Of a DNA stretch of 5,979 nucleotides, positions 1-4,686 are shown piece after piece. The translations under genes were made by a program, and so were the position numbers. Source of the DNA: Opitutaceae bacterium. GTDB taxonomy: Bacteria; Verrucomicrobiota; Verrucomicrobiae; Opitutales; Opitutaceae. Each line of letters starts with the position of its first letter. The stretch's first letter is position 1. The notes under the pieces are model-generated. The model was not told where the DNA came from, searched no databases, and was given only the letters and a program-made list of their open reading frames with translations. The stretch is from positions 1 through 5,979 of the forward strand of contig JAISAX010000018.1 of the NCBI GenBank assembly GCA_031266495.1. The letters are read 5' to 3'.

Positions 1-14
1 CCCCCCCCCCCCCC
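1..14. repeat. C14 homopolymer at window edge
   Basis: Fourteen consecutive C, followed by GGGG at 15-18. It may continue beyond the window. On the coding (minus) strand it is a G run inside the open frame starting at 238, so any change of length not divisible by three would shift the frame. It is either a slippage-prone tract or an artefact of a contig edge; the sequence alone cannot separate these. Confidence 0.9.
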
Positions 15-238
15 GGGGCGCGCTTGCGGTCGAGGTCCCCGAGGCTGTCGAGTTTTGGGTCGAGGTCCGAGAAGAGGTCGGGCGCGGGGGCCTCGGGCGC
101 GGGTGTGGTGGTGGCGGCGGCGAGGGTGGCGGCGGGCGCGGGGGCGTCTTCGGTGAGGGGGTTGGTGAGGAGGTAGCCTCCGGTGCCGGCGGCGGTGGCG
201 GCAAGGGCGGCGGTGGTGATGGCGGTGGTGGTGTTCAT
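1..238 (-). CDS. Ala/Thr/Pro-rich protein, 3' end beyond window
   Basis: This open frame starts with ATG at 238 and stays open to the left edge (at least 79 codons). I do not recognise the family. The N-terminus begins MNTTTAITTAALAATAAG and continues to GGYLL near residues 20-24; this weakly hydrophobic Ala/Thr stretch could be a poor membrane or export segment. Residues about 30-53 are Ala/Pro/Thr-rich and probably disordered. Residues about 54-72 repeat Asp-Leu pairs (DLFSDLDPKLDSLGDLDRKR), an acidic stretch with leucines that could be helical. The last visible codons are GGG in a run of 14 G on the coding strand, giving poly-glycine. No Shine-Dalgarno sequence precedes the ATG; upstream is TTATTTTAC and then the octamer cassette at 247-317. 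The uniform minus-strand codon pattern and the clean continuation from the neighbouring operon support a real gene, although its low complexity lowers certainty. Confidence 0.55.
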   Translation of the reverse strand, partial: MNTTTAITTAALAATAAGTGGYLLTNPLTEDAPAPAATLAAATTTPAPEAPAPDLFSDLDPKLDSLGDLDRKRAPGGGG

Positions 239-246
239 GTAAAATA

Positions 247-317
247 AGGGCTGAAGGGCTGAATGCCTGAGGGCTGAAATCCAGCCCTTCAGCGGTTGTA
301 GTTATGTTATGGATACG
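247..317. repeat. GGGCTGA-type octamer cassette, copy 1
   Basis: This fills most of the 99-nt gap between the genes at 338-1096 and 1-238. It starts with three full 8-nt units (AGGGCTGA, AGGGCTGA, ATGCCTGA) and a shorter GGGCTGA unit, followed by CAGCGGTTGT at 290-299 and GGATACG at 311-317. The same succession of elements occurs at 3403-3480, also just upstream (minus strand) of a start codon. Units 3-4 and the following bases form a hairpin: arms 267-276 and 282-292, ten pairs with one bulged T and a 5-nt loop. There is no T-run after it on either strand, so it is not a standard intrinsic terminator. Confidence 0.75.
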
Positions 318-321
318 TATC
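312..321. other. 10-bp perfect palindrome GATACGTATC
   Basis: GATACGTATC reads the same on both strands. It lies 16 nt downstream of the stop codon of the 338-1096 gene. A site of this kind could bind a small dimeric protein, but a 10-bp palindrome can arise by chance. The half GGATAC also occurs in the matching cassette at 3474-3479, where the palindrome itself is not conserved. Confidence 0.3.
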
Positions 322-337
322 AGGATTTCTGGCCTTG

Positions 338-1096
338 TTACTCGTTGGAGAGTTTGGCGTGGGCGCGGAGGATGACCATGCGGGCGTCGATGGGGACGAT
401 TTGCGCGGGGGTCTTGCCTTCCTTGGTGCCGTTGAGTGCGACACTTTCGGTCTTGGCGAGGCGGGCTACTTCGGCGTCCTTGCCGGCGGCGACGAGCGCG
501 GTCACTTTGGCGTCGAACCAGGTGTTGTAATTGCGCTGGAGGAGGCCGAGGCCGAGGCATTTTGAGAAGTATGCGTCGGCAATGGCGGGCGTCTCCAGCT
601 GCACGGAGCGGCTTTTTACGGCCTCCGCGATGGCGGCGGAGCGGGAGCCGGGCAGGAGGGCGATTTCCTCGGGTGTCGCGTAGAACTTGATGTAGTACAC
701 GTTGCTGGCACCGGCGGTCACGTCCTTGAGTTTCGCGGCGAGGGCGAGGTCGGCGGCGTCGCGCTTGAAGGGCGTGACGACGCGGGTCGTGCCGGGGGGC
801 GTGTTGCGGGTGTTGAGGGTGTAGCGGACGATGAACGCGCCGCTGGCGGCGTCCTCGGAGAAGATGACGTCGATCTGCGGGAGCAGGGCTTCGACGGCGG
901 CGGCGTTGTCGGTGTCCCAGACTTCGCGGGCCGCCACGATGGCGGCGCGGTCTGCGGCGGTTTTGTTCGGGAGTTTCGCGAGGGTGTCGCGGCTGACTCG
1001 CAGGGCGAGCGCGGTTTCGGCCGGCGTGGGAACGCCGGCGGCGTTGAGGGCGCACAGGCCGGTGGCCAGTGCGAGGATGAGCATGAGTTTCTTCAT
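338..1096 (-). CDS. Exported protein of unknown family (252 aa)
   Basis: The start is set at the ATG at 1096 because it begins a clear signal peptide: MKKLMLILALATGLCALNAA, with a Lys-Lys n-region, a hydrophobic core at about residues 4-18 and likely cleavage after A19 or A20. The Cys at 15 is preceded by Leu and does not make a convincing lipobox. The open frame runs much further upstream, but that extension is Pro/Ser/Arg-rich and overlaps the 1170-1892 gene in another frame. The mature part is about 230 residues, mixed helical and polar, with an Ala-rich helical region (about 45-72), a possible beta section (about 74-110, ending TTRVVTPF), a second one around SNVYYIKFYATPEEI (131-145) and C-terminal helices. 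One Cys (C180) remains after cleavage. No catalytic motif or known domain is recognised. It lies 73 nt after the 1170-1892 gene, which also encodes an exported protein, so the two may act together outside the cytoplasm. No Shine-Dalgarno sequence is visible. Confidence 0.8.
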   Translation of the reverse strand: MKKLMLILALATGLCALNAAGVPTPAETALALRVSRDTLAKLPNKTAADRAAIVAAREVWDTDNAAAVEALLPQIDVIFSEDAASGAFIVRYTLNTRNTPPGTTRVVTPFKRDAADLALAAKLKDVTAGASNVYYIKFYATPEEIALLPGSRSAAIAEAVKSRSVQLETPAIADAYFSKCLGLGLLQRNYNTWFDAKVTALVAAGKDAEVARLAKTESVALNGTKEGKTPAQIVPIDARMVILRAHAKLSNE

Positions 1097-1169
1097 GATG
1101 TTATGTGTGTGGTGTTGGGTTGGTATCCCGGATGTATCCGGAAATTGGTTTCGACGGGGGTGACGGGTG
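1097..1169. other. Intergenic gap with CCGGAT-ATCCGG inverted repeat
   Basis: This 73-nt gap separates the two exported-protein genes. It contains CCGGATGTATCCGG, whose arms can form a 5-bp stem with a 4-nt loop (near 1129-1142), and the conserved post-stop element at 1148-1172. The coding-strand sequence just before the downstream ATG is rich in A and C (ACACACATAACATC) with no purine-rich ribosome binding site. There is no T-run after the stem, so a terminator is not supported. Confidence 0.4.
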
Positions 1170-1172
1170 TCA
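1148..1172 (-). repeat. Post-stop conserved element, copy 1
   Basis: On the coding strand the stop codon TGA of the 1170-1892 gene is followed by CACCCGTCACCCCCGTCGAAAC. The stop codon of the methyltransferase (5566-5568) is followed by a matching sequence at the same offset. Counting from the first base of each stop, 20 of 25 positions agree, including a 13-nt identical block (GTTTCGACGGGGG on the plus strand, 1148-1160). The function is unknown; a shared 3' end signal or a footprint of past recombination are both possible. Confidence 0.65.
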
Positions 1173-1892
1173 GTACGAAGGCATGACGGTGAGCCATTCC
1201 ACCTTGTCGGGGATGCGCCAGATGGCGTGGCCGGCGGCGTCTTGCTCGTGGCCGCCGGTCCACATGCGGTGATAGACCCAGGCGAGGGCGGGGTTGTCCG
1301 GGCGGATCGTGGCGCTGGCCGGGATGATGAAGACGATGCTGCCGACCTGGCCGTTGGTGGATTTCTGGTAGGCGATGCCGAGTTCGCTGGTCCAGTCGAG
1401 GGCGCGATGCGTGCGGGTGTCGGAGCGTCCGCTGTCGGTGTAATAGACGCGGGTGCCGGGGGGGACGATCTGGCCGGTGATGTAGCCGCCTTTGGGGTTT
1501 GGCGTGTGTATCCAGAGAACAAGTATGCCCGAGATGTAGTTGTCGATGGCGAGCTTGAGTTCGGCGTCTGTCTGGCCGGCGTCGAGCTGGATGGTGATGC
1601 GGGCGGCGACGGGCGGCGGGGTGCGGGCTTCCACGTAGGTCTTGGTGGCGGCATCGGTGATGCCGTAGCCGGCGAGCGTGGTGGGCTTCTCGATGATGGC
1701 CGACCAGGGCGGCGTGGGCGATGGCAGGCTGGCCGCGTTGGCGCTCCAGAAGTTGGCCGGCCAGACGACGACGCCGGTGGCAGGGTCGGCCATGACGGCA
1801 GTGGTCTTCGCGGTGACGGCCTGCGCCGGGGCGAGGGCGGGCGTCGCAAGCGACGCCCCTACGATGAGGAGAATGAGTAGTGTGTTTCTCAT
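1170..1892 (-). CDS. Exported protein with phage tail-fibre motif
   Basis: The 240-aa product starts with a convincing signal peptide: MRN, a hydrophobic core (TLLILLIVGASLATPAL) and an APAQA cleavage site, so the mature chain probably begins at V26. Residues 63-81 read WSAIIEKPTTLAGYGITDA, the repeat unit common in tail fibres and receptor-binding proteins of tailed phages (WS.I..KP.TLAGYGITDA). Only one unit is present, followed by TKTYVEAR. The C-terminal part (about 95-240) has beta-rich segments (ILVLWIHTP, GTRVYYTD, GSIVFIIPASATI), many Trp/Tyr residues and ends in WLTVMPSY; it could be a binding domain. Known tail-fibre proteins are not exported by a signal peptide, so the combination is odd: a fibre-derived secreted protein, a virion protein with a fortuitous leader, or an assembly that happens outside the membrane. 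The gene starts 18 nt after the stop of the 1911-2474 gene and probably shares its transcript. No Shine-Dalgarno sequence is seen. A palindrome (1839-1858) lies within the leader-coding region. Confidence 0.82.
   Translation of the reverse strand: MRNTLLILLIVGASLATPALAPAQAVTAKTTAVMADPATGVVVWPANFWSANAASLPSPTPPWSAIIEKPTTLAGYGITDAATKTYVEARTPPPVAARITIQLDAGQTDAELKLAIDNYISGILVLWIHTPNPKGGYITGQIVPPGTRVYYTDSGRSDTRTHRALDWTSELGIAYQKSTNGQVGSIVFIIPASATIRPDNPALAWVYHRMWTGGHEQDAAGHAIWRIPDKVEWLTVMPSY
1839..1858. repeat. REP-like palindrome inside signal-peptide coding region
   Basis: GGGCGTCGC, AA, GCGACGCCC: two perfect 9-bp arms with a 2-nt centre. It codes for residues 12-18 (GASLATP) of the 1170-1892 product, in the hydrophobic core of the signal peptide. 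On the coding strand the context is GTAGGGGCGTCGCTTGCGAC followed by GCCC. Short GC-rich palindromes of this form are typical of dispersed REP-like elements, and I recall similar ones between genes in Verrucomicrobia, but a genome-wide count would be needed. As an mRNA hairpin 34-53 nt into the gene it could also slow early translation. Confidence 0.6.
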
Positions 1893-1910
1893 GACTTGGA
1901 GGCTGGTCTG

Positions 1911-2474
1911 TTATTCCGGTTGCGTTTCCGCGACGGGGTCGCCGGGGTCGATGGAGGGGGCGGCGTCGCTGCCTCCGCCGATGACGGGGATGAGCTTGTT
2001 GTCACCAAGGCGGCGGAGGAAGACGGCGCGCTCTCCGTTGGGGCCTTCGAGCGCGTACTGGCCTCCGGATGGGCGGACGATGTCGGCGAGGAGCTGGTCT
2101 GTCTGCTCCTTTGTATAATAGTTGGCTCCGGGCCCGGAACCGCCCGAGCCGGAGCCGCCGGTGGAGGGGATCGAGTCTCCTTCGCCGGTGTTGCGCACGT
2201 GGAATTGCGGGCCTCCGTTGAGGCTGGCGTGGAGGGTGGGGCCAGAGGCGACGATGGTGTCGATCTGGACGAGGGTGAGCACGGCGGTGTAGGTGCCGGC
2301 GGCGGGATCGGGCTGCCAGTCGTTGACGATGGCAAGGGGATCGGCCGCGCCGGGCTTGTAGAGTTGTAGTTGCGCGGCTGCTACGCCAAGGATGACGAGG
2401 GTGCCGCTGGCCGCGCCGAGCGCGGGCACGTGGCCGGGGGGCACGGGCTGGAGGGTGTCGGGGGAGATGTTCAT
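1911..2474 (-). CDS. Probable tail-fibre-associated protein with Gly/Ser linker
   Basis: The 187-aa product has three parts. Residues about 20-95 look like a small beta domain (TLVILGVAAAQLQLYKPG, then GTYTAVLTLVQIDTIV, then a HASLNGGPQFHVRN strand), perhaps an immunoglobulin-like or BppU-like fold. Residues 103-117 are a flexible STGGSGSGGSGPGAN linker. Residues 119-129 read YYTKEQTDQLL, the short segment (YYTK.E.D.LL) common in tail fibres and baseplate-attached proteins, often starting a trimeric coiled coil. The rest is ALEGPNGERAVFLRRLGDNKL and an acidic, Pro-rich tail. It follows the tail tube gene after a 111-nt repeat-filled gap and precedes the exported fibre-motif protein by 18 nt. 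A virion tip or fibre role is inferred. The start at 2474 directly follows an AATTAAA stretch with no Shine-Dalgarno sequence. Confidence 0.75.
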   Translation of the reverse strand: MNISPDTLQPVPPGHVPALGAASGTLVILGVAAAQLQLYKPGAADPLAIVNDWQPDPAAGTYTAVLTLVQIDTIVASGPTLHASLNGGPQFHVRNTGEGDSIPSTGGSGSGGSGPGANYYTKEQTDQLLADIVRPSGGQYALEGPNGERAVFLRRLGDNKLIPVIGGGSDAAPSIDPGDPVAETQPE

Positions 2475-2477
2475 TTT

Positions 2478-2505
2478 AATTACGAATTACGAATTACAAA
2501 TTACG
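2478..2505. repeat. AATTACR heptamer array, left arm of foldback
   Basis: Four tandem 7-nt units: AATTACG, AATTACG, AATTACA, AATTACG. It ends three bases upstream (minus strand) of the start codon at 2474. The reverse complement of 2535-2566 matches it at 24 of 28 positions, so the two arrays form an inverted pair around a 29-nt spacer. The AT-rich sequence could also supply promoter-like elements for the downstream gene, but no clear -35/-10 pair can be picked. Confidence 0.8.
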
Positions 2506-2534
2506 GACGGCGGATGATGAGCGACGGTTTGGGC

Positions 2535-2566
2535 AATTCGTCATTCGTCATTCGTCATTCGTAATT
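2535..2566. repeat. TCATTCG heptamer array, right arm of foldback
   Basis: AATTCG, three exact TCATTCG units (2541-2561), then TAATT. On the minus strand this reads AATTACG followed by three AATGACG units and AATT, which is why it pairs with the array at 2478-2505. The GC-rich hairpin at 2567-2585 adjoins it. Confidence 0.8.
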
Positions 2567-2585
2567 GCCGCGACGTAGTCGCGGC
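2567..2585 (-). other. 8-bp GC-rich hairpin directly after tail tube stop codon
   Basis: GCCGCGAC and GTCGCGGC are perfect inverted arms around a 3-nt loop. The first arm base on the coding strand follows the TGA stop (2586-2588) of the tail tube gene without a gap. The next bases downstream are AATTACGAATG, not a T-run, so a classical intrinsic terminator is not supported; it may protect an mRNA 3' end, reduce read-through, or be a dispersed palindrome. The CGCGACT heptamer also occurs just upstream across the end of the gene, giving a near-tandem copy with the hairpin arm. Confidence 0.6.
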
Positions 2586-3395
2586 TCAGTCGCGATAATA
2601 GAATGTGCCGACGTCGTGGGTGATGGTGACCAGGAGCTTCATCTCCGCGAGGGAGTCGTAGGCGATGTTGAATGGAGAACTGAGGGTGATGTCGCAGGAG
2701 AACTCTTCGTGATCCATGATGATCTCCCGGTTGTCGCGTGTATCGAATACGAGGAGACGTCCGTAGCCTGACCAGGAGGCGCGGGTCATGGGCTTGAGGG
2801 CGCGGAGGCCGAGGGGGCTGCCGCTGGTGAGGGCCGGGCAGCTGGCGCTGGGCGTGACGGGGGCGGCGGGCAGGCTGGCCGGGTTGGTGAAGCGGATGAG
2901 GCCGACGAGGGGGTCGGTAATAAAATCGACGCCTTCGGCGAGGTCGGGAATGGTGAGTGCGGTGAGCTGGCGGACGGGGCGTCCGGCGCGCTGGAGGGGA
3001 TACCAGACGTTGAGGATCGCGGGCGCGCCGGCGGCGAAGGGGAACGGGTCGATCTCCTGATCTGCGATGGCGGGCTGGGTGTAGGCGGCGACGTCTTCAC
3101 CGAAAAGGGCGAACTTGAGTTTGCGGGAATCGGCGATTTCCGTGGTGCGCAGGTCGTAGCCTTGCTTGATGAGGCCGGGGATTTGCCCGGCGAGGCGGAC
3201 GTTGCCCCGGCGGGCTTTTATTATCTCGGTCTTGGCGGCCTCGCCCTTGGTTTCCATCCCGAGGAAGGTGCCGAGGTCGGTGTAGCCTTTGGCCTTGGCT
3301 TGCTCACGGGTGGCTGCGCCTTCCGCGAAGAGGAAGTGGACGTTGCCGGTGATGTCGGCGCGGTCGTGTTCGAGTGTGCTGGTGACGATTGGCAT
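2586..3395 (-). CDS. Phage tail tube (major tail) protein
   Basis: The 269-aa product would polymerise into the inner tube of the phage tail. The N-terminal half has the layout I associate with siphophage tube proteins: a beta strand with DRADITGNVHFLFAEG (11-26), KGYTDLGTFLGMETKGEAAK (37-55), then TEIIKARRGNVR (56-67) where family members carry a conserved segment, and a hydrophobic/basic stretch (RTTEIADSRKLKFALFG, 83-99). A second beta domain is suggested by GVDFITDPLVGLIRFTN (155-171) and GRLLVFDTRDNREIIMDHEEF (212-232), ending in SLAEMKLLVTITHDVGTFYY. Residues about 172-203 are a Pro/Ser/Ala-rich segment containing C186, possibly a loop or decoration. The 269-aa length suits a tube protein with such an insertion. 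It follows the terminator-like gene, the standard neighbour. The ATG at 3395 has no Shine-Dalgarno sequence; it is preceded by the octamer cassette 3403-3480. Confidence 0.75.
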   Translation of the reverse strand: MPIVTSTLEHDRADITGNVHFLFAEGAATREQAKAKGYTDLGTFLGMETKGEAAKTEIIKARRGNVRLAGQIPGLIKQGYDLRTTEIADSRKLKFALFGEDVAAYTQPAIADQEIDPFPFAAGAPAILNVWYPLQRAGRPVRQLTALTIPDLAEGVDFITDPLVGLIRFTNPASLPAAPVTPSASCPALTSGSPLGLRALKPMTRASWSGYGRLLVFDTRDNREIIMDHEEFSCDITLSSPFNIAYDSLAEMKLLVTITHDVGTFYYRD

Positions 3396-3402
3396 GGTGG
3401 GA

Positions 3403-3480
3403 AAGGCTGAAGGGCTGAAAGCCTGAAGGCTGAAAGCGGTCCAGCGGTTGTGTGGTTGTTGTGGTGGCGGGTTGGATACG
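3403..3480. repeat. GGGCTGA-type octamer cassette, copy 2
   Basis: Units AAGGCTGA, AGGGCTGA, AAGCCTGA and AGGCTGA lie at 3403-3433, followed by CAGCGGTTGT at 3442-3451 and GGATACG at 3474-3480. The order matches copy 1 at 247-317, with CAGCGGTTGT and GGATACG exact in both. It lies 7 nt upstream (minus strand) of the tail tube start at 3395, as copy 1 lies 8 nt upstream of the start at 238. Copy 2 lacks the long hairpin of copy 1 because CAGCCCTTCAG is not present. Confidence 0.75.
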
Positions 3481-3493
3481 ATTGCTGACGGGA

Positions 3494-3525
3494 AATTCTT
3501 GATTCTTAATTTTTAATTCTTAATT
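3494..3525. repeat. AT-rich 32-nt heptamer array, copy A
   Basis: AATT blocks (one mutated to GATT) are separated by CTT, CTT, TTT and CTT, giving a 7-nt period. It matches the reverse complement of 5497-5528 at 31 of 32 positions (the G at 3501 differs). It begins two bases downstream of the stop codon (minus strand) of the 3528-4025 gene. Its AT content is far below the GC of its surroundings, suggesting an inserted element. Confidence 0.85.
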
Positions 3526-3527
3526 GG

Positions 3528-4025
3528 TCACAGCCGGACAGTGGTGTGGGCGGTGAGGAAATAGGTGAGCGCGGGCGCGGCCGGTTCGAGGCGCAGGGGG
3601 GAGTCGTCGAGGTCGAACTCGTTGACGCGGGGGCGGTGGGGGTAGCCAGGGGCGTCGAGTCCGTTGGGTTTGCGGGCCACGGCGAGCAGTGCCGCGGTGG
3701 CGGCTTGCTGGGCGTCGCGACAGGCGAGGGCGGCTTTCTGGTGGGCGGACGCGTTGAGGGCGTAGATTTCGGTGATCTGCGCGGTGAGGAGGACGCGCAA
3801 CTCGTAGTGGTCGCCCACCCATTTGCCTCCGCCGGTGCCGGCGGCAACGACGACGACAAACAGGCCGGCGAGTTTTCCGACGACGGCGGCGACCTGTTTT
3901 TCGACGTCCCCCTTCCGTTCGGTGATGACGGGGATCGTCATCTTGTCGTTCGTGAAGAACGGATCGGCGGCGATGTGGGCGGCGAAGGTTTCGCGGACGT
4001 GGCTGATTTTTTCGTGCGGGAGCAT
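3528..4025 (-). CDS. Probable tail terminator or neck protein
   Basis: The 165-aa product has no motif that fixes its role, so the call rests mostly on position between the gpG-like gene and the tail tube gene. The N-terminus (MLPHEKISHVRETFAAHIAADPFF) is followed by MTIPVITERKGDVEKQVAAV (29-48), then the hydrophobic KLAGLFVVVVAAGTGGG (51-67), and a strand with DHYELRVLLTAQITEIYALN (72-91). This pattern, a helix leading into a beta sheet with a middle strand that ends in charged residues, fits small tail-completion proteins such as gpU-like terminators. Residues 95-117 are an Ala-rich helix. The C-terminal LTYFLTAHTTVRL (153-165) is another strand. The start at 4025 lies 10 nt after the stop of the preceding gene and has no Shine-Dalgarno sequence, so translational coupling is likely. 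A connector or adaptor protein is an alternative. Confidence 0.6.
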   Translation of the reverse strand: MLPHEKISHVRETFAAHIAADPFFTNDKMTIPVITERKGDVEKQVAAVVGKLAGLFVVVVAAGTGGGKWVGDHYELRVLLTAQITEIYALNASAHQKAALACRDAQQAATAALLAVARKPNGLDAPGYPHRPRVNEFDLDDSPLRLEPAAPALTYFLTAHTTVRL

Positions 4026-4035
4026 GGTAATGGTA

Positions 4036-4686
4036 TTACAATGACATGGCGCGGCGGATGAGTTGGGCGGTCCAGGCTTCGCCTTCCGTCAGGGCGGCGG
4101 TTTCGAGGTCCGCCTCGGGGGGGAGCACGGTCTTGTCTTCTTGCTGGGTGACTTCTTTTTTGAGCCAGTAAAAGATGCCGCCGCCGGTGGTTTCGCCGGC
4201 CTTGAGGTTGCGGGTGCCGTCCTTGCGGCGGCGTCCGATGGTGATGCGGGTTTGTTCGTTCTGGACGAGGGCGGCGAGGTTTTTGCGGAAGAGGACGAAG
4301 TGGAGGTCGTGGTGCGCGATGGGGGAGTGGCCGTAGGCTTCGGTGCGGGCGGGGATGGCGAGCCATTGTTTTTTGACGGGGCTGAGGGTGCCGCCGGAAT
4401 AGCGCTGGGCGATGCCGGGGTGTGTGATGGCGACTTTGACGCCGTCCGCGCCGTCGAGTTCGGGCTGGTGGACGGAGCGCGCGGCTTCGCCATAAAAATG
4501 GGTGCGTTTGCCGCCGAGGGCGTTGGGGCGTTCGGCGTCCAGGCGGGCGAGGTGGAGCATGAGCGCCTTGCGTATCGCCGCGCCCATTACTTTGCGGAGT
4601 TCGGGGTCGTTGGCTCCCCTGCCTGTCGCGAGGAGGGCGGGGATTTTTGCGGGGTCGCTGAAGTCGAGAGTGATGGCAATGCTCAT
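4036..4686 (-). CDS. Phage virion morphogenesis / tail completion protein (Mu gpG-like)
   Basis: The start is taken at 4686, giving 216 aa; the open frame extends much further upstream but only as Arg/Pro-rich read-through of the neighbour's antisense-shifted frame. The key feature is HPGIAQRYSGGTLSPVKKQW followed by LAIPARTEA (89-117), close to the (H)xGGxIxPKKxKxLAIP pattern of the virion morphogenesis/tail completion family that includes Mu gpG (Pfam family name phage virion morphogenesis). The N-terminal MSIAITLDFSDPAKIPALL and the helix at 27-52 are as expected. A basic patch, RITIGRRRKDGTRNLK (147-162), and IFYWLKKEVTQQEDKTVLPP (171-190) follow. Its start codon overlaps the stop of the minor head gene in ATGA, and a good GGAGGT lies 5 nt upstream, the only such site in the window. 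Family members act at the head-tail joint; that role is inferred here. Confidence 0.75.
   Translation of the reverse strand: MSIAITLDFSDPAKIPALLATGRGANDPELRKVMGAAIRKALMLHLARLDAERPNALGGKRTHFYGEAARSVHQPELDGADGVKVAITHPGIAQRYSGGTLSPVKKQWLAIPARTEAYGHSPIAHHDLHFVLFRKNLAALVQNEQTRITIGRRRKDGTRNLKAGETTGGGIFYWLKKEVTQQEDKTVLPPEADLETAALTEGEAWTAQLIRRAMSL

Noticed and set aside
267..292. Intrinsic terminator
   Set aside because: The stem is good but no T-run follows on either strand; it is better explained as part of the octamer cassette.
1050..1054. Lipoprotein signal in the 338-1096 product
   Set aside because: The Cys at residue 15 follows Leu instead of Gly/Ala/Ser, so the lipobox is not met; Sec cleavage after A19 or A20 is more likely.
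1097..1849. Upstream extension of the 338-1096 frame to 503 residues
   Set aside because: The extension is Pro/Ser/Arg/Thr-rich, overlaps the 1170-1892 gene in another frame, and a clear signal peptide begins at 1096.
1167..1880. Plus-strand open frame of 237 codons
   Set aside because: It mirrors the exported fibre-motif gene almost end to end and has a Gly/Asp/Val-rich shadow composition.
2478..2566. CRISPR-like array
   Set aside because: Units are 7 nt with no spacers between them, so they are simple tandem heptamers.
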